Of a stretch of DNA of 13,934 bases, positions 6,724 through 13,493 are shown piece by piece. The position numbers and the translations under genes are program-made. Position 1 is the stretch's first letter. Each line of letters begins with the position of its first letter. The DNA is taken from positions 1 through 13,934 of the forward strand of contig DFKI01000068.1 of the NCBI GenBank assembly GCA_002373325.1. The letters run 5' to 3'. The notes under the pieces were generated by a model. The model saw only the letters and a list, made by a program, of their open reading frames with translations, did not search any database and was not told the origin of the DNA. Origin of the DNA: Treponema sp. UBA3649 (lineage in GTDB: Bacteria; Spirochaetota; Spirochaetia; Treponematales; Treponemataceae).

Positions 6724-6744
6724 ATTCGTTTCAAGATTTGTCAA
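6715..6744 (-). promoter_or_regulatory. Promoter of the ABC-GntR operon
   Basis: On the minus strand, a perfect TTGACA (6739-6744) is followed after 18 bp by TATATT (6715-6720). Transcription would start near 6708, inside the palindromic operator, leaving a leader of about 30 bases that carries GGAGG (6684-6688). Overlap with the operator suggests repression by GntR. Confidence 0.7.
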
Positions 6745-6792
6745 GGGGAAATTTTATCGGACTTAATCCCAAGTTTTCCTGCAGGCTTCCAA

Positions 6793-7620
6793 TTATTTTT
6801 CATTTACAACCGAGCAAATCCAGTCGGTGAAAGTTTCCTCGGTTCCGTCCTTGTTCATTCTTCCGGTCTTGTCATTTAGCTCAACAAAAAAATGTCTTCT
6901 GGTTTTGTATTCCACATAGCGGGAGTTCTTGCAAAATTTTCCAACTCGCTTTCCGGTGGGACTTCCCTGCTCAAAAATGCCGCTGTCGTTTTCCGCCGTG
7001 GCCCAATAAAAACTGGTGGGAAGTGATTTGAGAATTTCGGAAAAAGTCATCTGATAAAATCCGCTTCCCGAAACAACCCCGCGAAAAAGTCCAGGATATG
7101 TGCATGCGACCTCAACAACAAATTTCGCTCCCTGTGAAAATCCGTATCCGATTATATTTTCCGGATCCAAACATTTGTGCCTTATGCAGATGTTCTGAAT
7201 CAAAAGTCCGGTGCTGTGCGGATCGGTAAAATAATTTATCCTTGAGTGAAGTGCCAGAATCGCGGCTCCCTCCGGATAAATTCTTTCCTGAAACTTTTCG
7301 TTCACGAACATCCTTCCGTATTTTGAAAATGACGCACCCGGCTCATCCGAACCATGAAAAATCACAATCAGGGGAATCTTCGCGCTCTCGCAGTCCTTGT
7401 CCTCCCAGTAATTTTTTGGAAGATAAAGATAATACTGATATCCGCTCGGCAAATTCTCATACTTCCACGAGCCCATGCTCACTGTAGTTTTCGGCCAATA
7501 GTATGCTCCGTCGCACACAAAGTCAAGCGTTCTCCGCGTGTAAAGATGTTTTATGAAAAGACCAAATCCAACTGCAATCAGCGAAAGGATAATTATAAAA
7601 ACCGCGCTTTTCTTTTTCAT
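6793..7620 (-). CDS. Membrane-anchored alpha/beta hydrolase, esterase-like
   Basis: A 275-aa protein with an N-terminal hydrophobic segment after MKKK (about 5-23), probably an uncleaved anchor or signal peptide, placing the enzyme outside the cytoplasmic membrane. The rest is an alpha/beta hydrolase of the PHB-depolymerase/feruloyl-esterase-like kind: oxyanion region LIVIFHGSDEP (84-94), nucleophile elbow GYGFSQGAK (158-166, S162), and candidate D212 and H243 (RRHFFVEL) completing a triad. Several cysteines (C36, C78, C145, C150, C173, C230) may form disulfides. The substrate is unknown. GGGGAG upstream supports the start. It lies 23 bp behind birA and is likely the last gene of that run; no clear terminator follows. 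Confidence 0.75.
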   Translation of the reverse strand: MKKKSAVFIIILSLIAVGFGLFIKHLYTRRTLDFVCDGAYYWPKTTVSMGSWKYENLPSGYQYYLYLPKNYWEDKDCESAKIPLIVIFHGSDEPGASFSKYGRMFVNEKFQERIYPEGAAILALHSRINYFTDPHSTGLLIQNICIRHKCLDPENIIGYGFSQGAKFVVEVACTYPGLFRGVVSGSGFYQMTFSEILKSLPTSFYWATAENDSGIFEQGSPTGKRVGKFCKNSRYVEYKTRRHFFVELNDKTGRMNKDGTEETFTDWICSVVNEK

Positions 7621-7643
7621 TTTGATTTTCTCCCCTGTGATTT

Positions 7644-8552
7644 TTATCCGATTTTTTTGTGCAATGTGACTTCCCCGGAATGAAGCTCTCTTTCCGTTCC
7701 GTCATCCAGCCGAACAATGAGACCTGCGTCGTCGCTTATGTCGAGTACCGTCGCTTCGTAGAATTTTTCCGACTGTGCCGCAAGAGGACTTACCGAAACC
7801 TTCTGATTTTTCAAAATTGATTTTTCCCTGTACTCACCGATTACATTTTCACCGCTTTCGAGTATGGAAAAAATTTCAAAAAGGGATGAGGCCAAAAGTT
7901 TCGACCGCAAATCCACCGGCGGATTTTCATCCTCAGAAAAAATTCCTCCCGCGTTTCCCAAAATCTCCCGGCTCACTTTTTCAAAACCCATCGTTAGGTT
8001 AATCCCGATTCCAACAACCAGGGCCTCAAGCATTCCGCTTTCCGTTCCGCAGAATCCCTCGGTCAAAATGCCGCAGACTTTTTTTTCTCCCACGTAGATG
8101 TCGTTGACCCATTTGATTCCGCTTTTCTTTTTGCAGATTTTTTCAATCGCACGGCTTATGCCCACCGCAGCAGATATTGTAAACATTGCCGGATTTTTTA
8201 TTTCGCTTTTTGGAATCCAGACGAAGGAAAAATAAATGCCTGATTTTGAGGGTGAGTAAAAAACACGTCCTGACCTTCCGCGTCCCGATGTCTGTTCGGC
8301 AGAGGCGTATGTCATTTTGTGGAGGCGGAGTCCAGAATCCGTCGGTGAAAAAAATTCGTCGATGAGTTTTGGAGAGGAGCGGAGCAGCGAGAGCAAGGCT
8401 GTGTTCGTGGAGTCGATGGAAGAAAAGACCGAAAGTTTTTCCTTTGTGAAATTTCCGGAATCACCACGGGGATTTTTTTTGGAGAGCGATAAAAAATCAT
8501 CCCACACGGAGTCGGCGCAAAAGTTTTTGTCGGTGGAAGTTTCGAAAATCAT
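7644..8552 (-). CDS. birA: Biotin--[acetyl-CoA-carboxylase] ligase
   Basis: A 302-aa biotin protein ligase that makes biotinyl-AMP and transfers biotin to the carrier lysine of acetyl-CoA carboxylase and similar enzymes. Visible motifs: FSSIDSTNTALL (43-54), the biotinyl-AMP loop GRGRSGR (90-96), SGIYFSFVWIP (104-114), KWVNDIYVGEKKVCGILTE (147-165) and VVGIGINLT (179-187). Residues from about 245 form the C-terminal SH3-like domain. The N-terminus lacks the DNA-binding HTH of E. coli BirA, so this is the monofunctional class without repressor activity. Its ATG overlaps the stop of the P-II gene (ATGA), with no strong ribosome site, so translation is coupled. Confidence 0.92.
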   Translation of the reverse strand: MIFETSTDKNFCADSVWDDFLSLSKKNPRGDSGNFTKEKLSVFSSIDSTNTALLSLLRSSPKLIDEFFSPTDSGLRLHKMTYASAEQTSGRGRSGRVFYSPSKSGIYFSFVWIPKSEIKNPAMFTISAAVGISRAIEKICKKKSGIKWVNDIYVGEKKVCGILTEGFCGTESGMLEALVVGIGINLTMGFEKVSREILGNAGGIFSEDENPPVDLRSKLLASSLFEIFSILESGENVIGEYREKSILKNQKVSVSPLAAQSEKFYEATVLDISDDAGLIVRLDDGTERELHSGEVTLHKKIG

Positions 8553-9187
8553 TTTTTACCCAAAAGCACGAATCCATTTACAGGTGAACAATATGCGATT
8601 CCGCTTCCAGGTTGTGAAAGGCAGTCCAGATTTTTTATGGCATCCAGCACGGAATCTTTTTTTTCATGCGGGACCACAATCAGCAGGGTCTCTTTTTCAG
8701 GGACGATGTGCATTCCGAAAAATTGCGGGTCATCTGGTTTTGCTGTTCCACGTGCCTTGATTACTGTTCCTCCACCAGCTCCGGCTTTTCTTGCGGCATC
8801 CATCGCATCATCCGCATAACCTGAGTTTAAAATGACCGTGATTAAATCCTGAGCGTTGTTTTCCGTCATGAGCGTTTCTCCTCCTGTGACATTTCCACCT
8901 TTGACGAGCTGTCCTGCAGGTGACGTGAACATGCATCCGAGGTGAGCCCGCTCCTTTTTTGTTGCTTCCAGAATTGCATTATATATAGAAGATTTTGATT
9001 CATTTTCGGAAAGGATAAAAACGATGTCCTTCGCACTTTCTATTCCTAGAGCCGCTGCAATGGCGTTGGGACTGATTCCACGACCATGGAGAACCGTTCC
9101 GCCAAAACTTCCTGCCTTTACTGCCGAGTCCATAATCAAATCTCCCTTTCCGTGCGAGACGATTGTGGTAATCAATGTGAAGCTCAT
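8549..9187 (-). CDS. Tandem-duplicated P-II-like regulatory protein
   Basis: A 212-aa protein made of two P-II-like (GlnB-fold) halves. The repeat is plain in AGSFGGTVLHGRG (25-37) and AGAGGGTVIKARG (135-147), each followed by a strand and a helix of similar spacing (VFILSENESKSSIYNAI, LLIVVPHEKKDSVLDAI). P-II proteins sense nucleotides or 2-oxoglutarate and control transporters and enzymes by direct contact. The T-loop regions differ from GlnB and no uridylylation tyrosine is evident. A P-II-like gene next to DUF1538 is a recurrent pairing, so it probably regulates the membrane protein encoded just before. ATG directly follows the DUF1538 stop (TAAATG) and has GGAGG upstream; it overlaps birA by four bases. 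Confidence 0.82.
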   Translation of the reverse strand: MSFTLITTIVSHGKGDLIMDSAVKAGSFGGTVLHGRGISPNAIAAALGIESAKDIVFILSENESKSSIYNAILEATKKERAHLGCMFTSPAGQLVKGGNVTGGETLMTENNAQDLITVILNSGYADDAMDAARKAGAGGGTVIKARGTAKPDDPQFFGMHIVPEKETLLIVVPHEKKDSVLDAIKNLDCLSQPGSGIAYCSPVNGFVLLGKK

Positions 9188-10732
9188 TTACTTCCCTCCT
9201 TTTTTTCTGCTGTAGATGATTCCCAAAATCTGAATGGCGATAAGGGGTGTCATGGCGACGAGGGCAATCACTCCGAAAGCGTCCATTACTGATGAACCGG
9301 AGACCGAGCCCGCTGCCCCGAGCGTAAATGAAAGGATGAACGTGCTTGTCATGGGACCCGACGCGACCCCTCCTGAGTCAAATGCGATTCCCGTAAAAAG
9401 CGGTGGACAAAAAAACGTGAGCAAAAGGGCAATCGAGTATCCTGGAATCAAAATGTACCAGAGACTGAAGCCGAAGAGAACACGCAGGATGCTGAGACCC
9501 ACCGAAAGAGCCACTCCAAGCGAAAGGGTAGCGAGCATGATTTTACGCTTGATGTTTCCGCCCGACGCTTCCTCAACTTGTTCGGTCAGTACCCAGACGG
9601 CAGGTTCCGCAGAAACGACTATGGCTCCGAAAATCAATGAGATGAGGACGAGAAGAAAAATCCAGATGCCTCCGTTTTCCACAGCATGAAGTCCCAGAAT
9701 CTCACCGAGCATTTTTCCCGCGGGCATGAATCCACCGTTTACTCCGTTTAAAAAAAGGAAGAGACCTATGAAACTGTAGACGAGACCCATGATCATGCGC
9801 TTTACCTGCGTGCGTGGCATTTTCAGCAATGTGATTTGAAAGACCGCGAACATGATTACAAGTGGCAAAAGTGCGAGGGAGACTTCACGTAGAATTTCAG
9901 GAGCGTTCGAAAGAAAAACACCGAGTCCAAAAAATCTTTCGGAAAGAGGAAGCTTTGTGCTTGATGACAAAAGGATTTCATCCACGTTGATTGCACTTGC
10001 CGTCGTCACTGCGGTAGATGGATTTGCTCCCTTTGTGAAAAGTCTCTGGAGGATTCCGTAAATGCAGACTGCCATAATGGGACCGACAGATGAGATTCCC
10101 GTGAGACCGAAAGAGCCGTCTTCCTTGGTGGATTTTCCCGACGTGCGAACGGATGAGACTCCCACTCCCAGAGCAAGGATGAAAGGAACTGTCATGGGAC
10201 CCGTTGTGGCTCCTCCCGCATCGAAAGCGACTCCCTGAAATTCCGCCGGGGACAAAAAGGCAAGGATGAAAAGAATCAGATAGGAAAAAATCAAAACGAG
10301 ACGAAGGGGAAAAGCAAGGATTGTGCGTAAGAGACCGAGCATGACGAAAAATCCAACGCCCACCGCAATCATCAGGATGAGAAGCCATTTGTTCACTGAT
10401 TGTGACACGTCCCGAATCTGATTTGCAAGCACCTGCACGTCCGGTTCCGCAATTGTCACCATGAATCCGATGACGAAAGCGACGGAGAGCAAAAGCGGGA
10501 GATTTCTTTTTGACGTGAGGGCCGCACCGCATCTTTGACCTGTAGGCAGGATTCCTATGTCCACGCCGAGGAGAAAAACCGTCAGACCCAAAATCATCAG
10601 CACACCGCCCGAAAGAAAACGAGCGATGACTGTTTTTCCAAGTGGCGCGAAGGTTGTTCCCGCAATCAGCACGATGACCATGATGGGAAGCACTGATGTA
10701 AGGGTCTCTTTGAATTTCTGGGCCATGTTCAT
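9188..10732 (-). CDS. Double DUF1538 membrane protein, probable cation transporter
   Basis: A 514-aa polytopic membrane protein of two homologous halves. The pairs of matching motifs are AEPDVQVL (95-102) with AEPAVWVL (375-382), and FQGVAFDAGGATTGPMT (165-181) with FTGIAFDSGGVASGPMT (446-462). Each half has about six hydrophobic segments, with acidic residues and glycine-rich re-entrant-like stretches suited to ion passage. In other bacteria the halves can be separate genes; I recall DUF1538 pairs named UmpA/UmpB reported as Na+(Li+,K+)/H+ antiporters, so antiport is the best guess but not shown here. The start at 10732 is preferred, with AGGA about ten bases upstream; an ATG two codons later is possible. 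It lies 59 bp behind luxS and abuts the P-II gene. Confidence 0.82.
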   Translation of the reverse strand: MNMAQKFKETLTSVLPIMVIVLIAGTTFAPLGKTVIARFLSGGVLMILGLTVFLLGVDIGILPTGQRCGAALTSKRNLPLLLSVAFVIGFMVTIAEPDVQVLANQIRDVSQSVNKWLLILMIAVGVGFFVMLGLLRTILAFPLRLVLIFSYLILFILAFLSPAEFQGVAFDAGGATTGPMTVPFILALGVGVSSVRTSGKSTKEDGSFGLTGISSVGPIMAVCIYGILQRLFTKGANPSTAVTTASAINVDEILLSSSTKLPLSERFFGLGVFLSNAPEILREVSLALLPLVIMFAVFQITLLKMPRTQVKRMIMGLVYSFIGLFLFLNGVNGGFMPAGKMLGEILGLHAVENGGIWIFLLVLISLIFGAIVVSAEPAVWVLTEQVEEASGGNIKRKIMLATLSLGVALSVGLSILRVLFGFSLWYILIPGYSIALLLTFFCPPLFTGIAFDSGGVASGPMTSTFILSFTLGAAGSVSGSSVMDAFGVIALVAMTPLIAIQILGIIYSRKKGGK

Positions 10733-10791
10733 AGCTTATTCGTCCTGATTGATTTTGTTCTTGTTGGTTTGAAATGAATCCCCTAAAAAAT

Positions 10792-11268
10792 CTATTTGTA
10801 GCAGTTCCATCCTTTTGCCCGGATTCCCTCAGTCCATTTTTTTGCAAGGGATTTCGCACCTTCCAAATCGTGGTCGCGGTAATTTCCACATTCTTTTTCT
10901 GTCGCCGCAGGAACTTCCTTGTCCCAGAGCGCAACTTTGTCCAGTACGTTCAGCATGTGCTCTGCGATGTAGGACTCGTCGTTTTCTCCCCAAAGAGTAA
11001 AATAGAATCCTGTGCGGCAACCCATGGGACTGAAATCAATCACTCCGGGAATCTCGTCGCGAATGTACTCCGCCACAAGATGCTCAAGCGTGTGGATTGC
11101 ACCCGTGGACATGAACTCCTTGTTGGGCTGGCAGAAACGGATGTCGAATTTTGTCACCACGTCTCCTTTCTCACCGACTTTTTTTGACGCGAGACGGACA
11201 AATGGAGCCGTTACCTTCGTGTGATCCAGATTGAAGCTTTCCACATTGTATTTTTTTTCCTCAGCCAT
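10792..11268 (-). CDS. luxS: S-ribosylhomocysteine lyase
   Basis: A 158-aa enzyme that splits S-ribosylhomocysteine into homocysteine and the autoinducer-2 precursor, in the activated methyl cycle. It has the N-terminal ESFNLDHTKVTAPFVRLA, the metal motif HTLEHL (H59, H63), catalytic C84 in FSPMGCRTGFY, and the third metal ligand C127 in ECGNYRDHDLEGAK. Length is normal for the family. The start at 11268 is chosen because AGAGGT lies upstream and MAEEKKYNVESF then matches the usual N-terminus; the in-frame ATG at 11325 would add 19 atypical residues. It is the first gene of a minus-strand run with DUF1538, P-II and birA. Only a weak promoter candidate is visible (TTGTAT-17-TAGACT on the minus strand, about 40 bases before the start). 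Confidence 0.96.
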   Translation of the reverse strand: MAEEKKYNVESFNLDHTKVTAPFVRLASKKVGEKGDVVTKFDIRFCQPNKEFMSTGAIHTLEHLVAEYIRDEIPGVIDFSPMGCRTGFYFTLWGENDESYIAEHMLNVLDKVALWDKEVPAATEKECGNYRDHDLEGAKSLAKKWTEGIRAKGWNCYK

Positions 11269-11337
11269 GATTTTACCTCTTTTTGCTTTTTGAAAAAGTC
11301 TACAATATTTCCTACTTTTATACAAGGGTATTTTTTT

Positions 11338-11351
11338 ACAAACGGATTTGT
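11338..11351 (+). repeat. Direct repeat, left boundary of Rpn block 1
   Basis: ACAAACGGATTTGT, itself a weak palindrome (ACAAA and TTTGT). It is identical to 13457-13470, and 12 of its bases recur at 12473-12484. The similarity goes on for a few bases after each copy (GAAC at 11354 and 13474; CGGAACTA-like at 12489). Confidence 0.6.
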
Positions 11352-11418
11352 CCTGAACAAAAAAGCATGTCGTGAACGACGTTAGCCGTGAAAAAATCCG
11401 TGTGACAAAAAAAGAGAG

Positions 11419-11499
11419 ATTGCCGTGTCAAGCACGGCAATGACACAGGGGCTAGCACGGCAATGACATTGGATTGAGTACGGCGATGATACATGGTAA
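11419..11499 (+). repeat. TCAAG-loop hairpin and three 23-bp tandem units
   Basis: A perfect hairpin ATTGCCGTG / TCAAG / CACGGCAAT (11419-11441) overlaps the first of three units of 23 bp starting at 11431, 11454 and 11477. The first two share AGCACGGCAATGACA; the third is degenerate (AGTACGGCGATGATA). The array ends at the conserved leader of the Rpn gene. The matching place before the second Rpn copy has two units (13575, 13598) and a hairpin with a changed but still perfectly paired stem. Confidence 0.75.
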
Positions 11500-11615
11500 A
11501 ATACAACGATGCCATAAGAGGTAAAAAACTCCAAAATCTGCAATCTGAGAAAATAAACCTGACAAATTTATGCACTTTGATTACCGTGGCACAAATTCGG
11601 GGCCTATTATATAGT
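11500..11615 (+). other. Conserved leader of the Rpn gene
   Basis: This stretch, with no separate gene, is nearly identical to 13621-13736 before the second copy. An open frame from ATG at 11493 runs through it into the Rpn gene. However, in the leader five of seven differences between the copies would change the amino acid, while both differences in the first 29 codons after 11616 are silent. The leader is therefore conserved as DNA or RNA rather than as protein. It ends in an AT-rich TATTATATAGT just before the start codon, which may include a -10 box. Confidence 0.55.
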
Positions 11616-12470
11616 ATGGAAAATAAAAAAAGAAAATTGACCCCGGAGGAAAAATGGGAGCGTGCGACGCTTGCCGACAGTTTCATCTTCTACAAGGTTA
11701 TGAGGAGCCACCCCAGGGAATGTCAGGAAGTGATAGAGCTTCTTCTCGGCATTAAAATCAAGAGCATGACGATGCACCCCGAGGAGCAGATTGATTTGGA
11801 CCATGACTCAAAGGGCGTGCGGCTTGACGTTTACGTGCAGGACGAGGACCGCGTGTTCGACATAGAGATTCAGGTCGCAGACACGAGGGAGCTTCAGGAA
11901 CGGTCCCGGTATTACTCAGCGTTGATGGCATTGGACTCGCTTAAACCGGGGGAACCTTACAAGCTGCTGAAAGAGTCCCACGTGATTTTCATCTGCATGG
12001 AGGACATCTTCGGTACGGGACTTCCTGTCTATACCTTCGAGGATGTCTGCCTTGAGAACAGCGCGGTAAAATTGCGTGACCGGGACTACAGGCACTTTTT
12101 TATCGCCCCGATTTGTGCTAAGATGATTGGGGATGAGGAAAAGAGGATGTTCTTCAATTTTCTTCTCTCAAACACGGCGGGCTCCACGCTGACTGACCGG
12201 CTCAGGGATTACGTGGAGGATGCCAAGCACAACATGCAGTGGAGGTTTTCGTATATGACACTTGAAAGGCTACAGTATTACGCGTTTCAGAACGGAAAGG
12301 AGGATGGGTTAGAGGAAGGACGCGCTGAAGGATTTGCTGAAGGGGAAAGAAAAAAGGCATTGGAGGACGCATTGATTCTTGTCAACGACTTCAATGTAGC
12401 CCCTGAGCTTGCGGCTGAAAAGATGGGCGTTCCTTTGGCAGATGTTCTTGAGATGCAGAAAAGCTCTTAG
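11616..12470 (+). CDS. Rpn family recombination-promoting nuclease/putative transposase
   Basis: A 284-aa PD-(D/E)XK nuclease-like protein of the Rpn/PDDEXK_2 transposase family. It opens with LTPEEKWERATLADSFIFYKVM, as is typical, and carries the nuclease core RLDVYVQDEDRVFDIEIQ (D71, E84, Q86) followed by RSRYYSALM (97-105). The C-terminus has the family's GKEDGLEEGRAEGFAEGE repeat of Gly-Glu units (227-244). Such proteins cut DNA, raise recombination and, in E. coli, can act in phage defence. All key residues are present, so it may be active. The start at 11616 is favoured over 11493 by the silent-change pattern between the two copies, though no good ribosome site precedes it. An internal start with GGAGG is seen at 12255. 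Confidence 0.88.
   Translation: MENKKRKLTPEEKWERATLADSFIFYKVMRSHPRECQEVIELLLGIKIKSMTMHPEEQIDLDHDSKGVRLDVYVQDEDRVFDIEIQVADTRELQERSRYYSALMALDSLKPGEPYKLLKESHVIFICMEDIFGTGLPVYTFEDVCLENSAVKLRDRDYRHFFIAPICAKMIGDEEKRMFFNFLLSNTAGSTLTDRLRDYVEDAKHNMQWRFSYMTLERLQYYAFQNGKEDGLEEGRAEGFAEGERKKALEDALILVNDFNVAPELAAEKMGVPLADVLEMQKSS
12255..12470 (+). CDS. Possible internal short Rpn product (RpnS-like)
   Basis: Within the Rpn gene, GGAGG at 12241-12245 lies nine bases before an in-frame ATG (M214 of the long protein). Translation from it would yield a 71-aa C-terminal protein holding the Gly-Glu repeats and the helical end but no nuclease core. E. coli rpn genes make a short C-terminal product from an internal start that binds and blocks the full protein, so the arrangement is plausible. 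It is inferred from position and ribosome site only. Confidence 0.4.
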   Translation: MTLERLQYYAFQNGKEDGLEEGRAEGFAEGERKKALEDALILVNDFNVAPELAAEKMGVPLADVLEMQKSS

Positions 12471-12472
12471 AC

Positions 12473-12484
12473 CAAACGGATTTG
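12473..12484 (+). repeat. Direct repeat, right boundary of Rpn block 1
   Basis: CAAACGGATTTG starts two bases after the Rpn stop codon and matches 11339-11350 and 13458-13469. Its place at the very end of the gene makes it a candidate boundary of the mobile block. The 147 bp from here to the outer-membrane gene promoter hold only a small palindrome TGACAAATTGTCA (12519-12531) and a CTCCTT/AAGGAG hairpin (12541-12557). Confidence 0.55.
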
Positions 12485-12630
12485 ATTGACGGAACTACAG
12501 ACACCAATGCCATTGACTTGACAAATTGTCATGCTCATCTCTCCTTGATTTAAGGAGGCTTTGGAGCAAGTCAAATATCTCCATTTGTTCCAAATTTCAG
12601 CCGGAATTCGACTAAAATTTAAAAAAATGA

Positions 12631-12659
12631 TTGACCTAAATAAAATTTTCCGACATAAT
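12631..12659 (+). promoter_or_regulatory. Promoter of the outer-membrane protein gene
   Basis: TTGACC (12631-12636), a 17-bp spacer and CATAAT (12654-12659) give a near-consensus sigma-70 promoter about 26 bases before the ribosome site. A start near 12667 leaves a short leader carrying AAGGAG (12678-12683), eight bases before ATG. Confidence 0.7.
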
Positions 12660-12691
12660 ATAGGCAAATCCATTTTTAAGGAGATAAACAC

Positions 12692-13375
12692 ATGAAAAAG
12701 ATTTTGACATTGATTGCAGTTTCAGTGGCTTCCATTGCACTCGCAGTCGCAGACCCCATAATCGTCGGTCACGGATATTTCGGTTTCGGAGCTCTGGGAA
12801 CAACTTTTGAGAACCTCGATTCTAATTCAAGCGTTTTCAAGGCATTCGGAAAGAACCTTGATTTCGGTGGTGGTCTTGCCGTAAATATTCCTTTCGGCGG
12901 ATATTTTGGAATTCAGCCCGGAGTTGATTTCTATGTGAACAATGCAGGCTATGCAGGGGAAAGTAGCACAGCAGTTCCAATTTTGGGAACTTTAGCAACT
13001 TCATGGGAGCAGTCCTATTCTTACCTTTCTCTTGATATCCCGGTACTCTTTACCGTAAAACTTGATAAATGGAACTTCGCAATCGGTCCCTATGTTTCAA
13101 TTCCGCTGGGAAATGTAACTCCTTCTGGCTCATATAATGACACTTCTCTTGATGAAGACCCCTTCAAGACTCAGACTCCTGTTAACTTCGGCCTTACCGC
13201 TGGTGTTGGCTATGAGCAGAGACTCGGAATGGGACGCTTGGTATATGGAGCACGCTATCTGCTTGATTTCCTCCCCATTACAGCTGATGATTCCAATAAA
13301 ACAAATATTTTCACACGCCGCGCACTCTTTATCGACATCGGTTACAAGCTGCCCCTTTCATTCTTCGGTCTCTAA
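12692..13375 (+). CDS. Outer-membrane beta-barrel protein
   Basis: A 227-aa secreted protein. The signal peptide is MKKILTLIAVSVASIALAVA with likely cleavage after residue 20 (AVA-D). The mature part alternates hydrophobic and polar residues and is rich in glycine and aromatics: GHGYFGFGALG, LDFGGGLAVNIPFGGYFGIQ, YSYLSLDIPVLFTVKL, WNFAIGPYVSIPLG, VNFGLTAGVGYEQRLG and a C-terminal ALFIDIGYKLPLSFFGL, as in 8-strand barrels of the PorT/OmpA-like kind found in spirochaetes. It is predicted to sit in the outer membrane; the role (pore, adhesin or structural) is unknown. It is a single-gene unit with its own promoter and terminator. Copies of the Rpn block lie on both sides. Confidence 0.8.
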   Translation: MKKILTLIAVSVASIALAVADPIIVGHGYFGFGALGTTFENLDSNSSVFKAFGKNLDFGGGLAVNIPFGGYFGIQPGVDFYVNNAGYAGESSTAVPILGTLATSWEQSYSYLSLDIPVLFTVKLDKWNFAIGPYVSIPLGNVTPSGSYNDTSLDEDPFKTQTPVNFGLTAGVGYEQRLGMGRLVYGARYLLDFLPITADDSNKTNIFTRRALFIDIGYKLPLSFFGL

Positions 13376-13417
13376 TCCGCAAGAATCACATCGGCACAGT
13401 TTAATCTGAGCAAAATG

Positions 13418-13449
13418 CACTCCTGAGCAATCGGGGGTGTTTTTTTTTT
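13418..13449 (+). terminator. Rho-independent terminator after the outer-membrane gene
   Basis: Stem CACTCCTGA (13418-13426), loop GCAA, partner TCGGGGGTG (13431-13439) with G-U pairs, then ten T (13440-13449). It lies 42 bp after the stop codon and fits intrinsic termination well. Confidence 0.8.
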
Positions 13450-13456
13450 GTAAAAA

Positions 13457-13470
13457 ACAAACGGATTTGT
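13457..13470 (+). repeat. Direct repeat, left boundary of Rpn block 2
   Basis: ACAAACGGATTTGT is identical to 11338-11351 and is followed by TCGGAAC, compared with CCTGAAC in block 1. It begins seven bases after the terminator T-run of the outer-membrane gene, which marks the insertion side of the second block. Confidence 0.6.
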
Positions 13471-13493
13471 TCGGAACTAACGTTTCTCACTGC

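Larger units (their letters stand above)
11338..12484 (+). mobile_element. Rpn-associated mobile block flanked by direct repeats
   Basis: This block holds a repeat-rich leader of about 265 bp and a complete Rpn-family gene. It is flanked by CAAACGGATTTG at 11339-11350 and 12473-12484, and the same word recurs at 13458-13469 before the second, broken copy. The second copy shares the leader and gene start at about 96 percent identity over 211 bp (9 differences between 11494 and 11704 by eye). Rpn proteins are linked to recombination-promoted mobility without classical terminal repeats, so these boundaries are a proposal from the repeat positions only. Confidence 0.5.

Noticed and set aside
9978..10934. 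318-aa minus-strand open frame across luxS and DUF1538
   Set aside because: It is an out-of-frame shadow of two clear genes, with a low-complexity S/R/H-rich translation and no homology pattern.
11419..11499. CRISPR array
   Set aside because: The units are contiguous 23-bp repeats without unique spacers, too few in number, and no cas gene is present.
11493..11615. Upstream start for the Rpn protein
   Set aside because: Differences between the two copies change amino acids in this part but are silent after 11616, so it is unlikely to be translated.
11336..11686. Minus-strand 116-aa open frame, with a similar one at 13523-13807
   Set aside because: The two look like a conserved family, but they are antisense to the Rpn leader and gene start and span the 23-bp repeats. 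Their likeness follows from the duplication, and no ribosome site supports them.
12467..12691. Minus-strand 74-aa open frame before the outer-membrane gene
   Set aside because: It covers the promoter region of the outer-membrane gene, has no ribosome site and shows no protein-like pattern.
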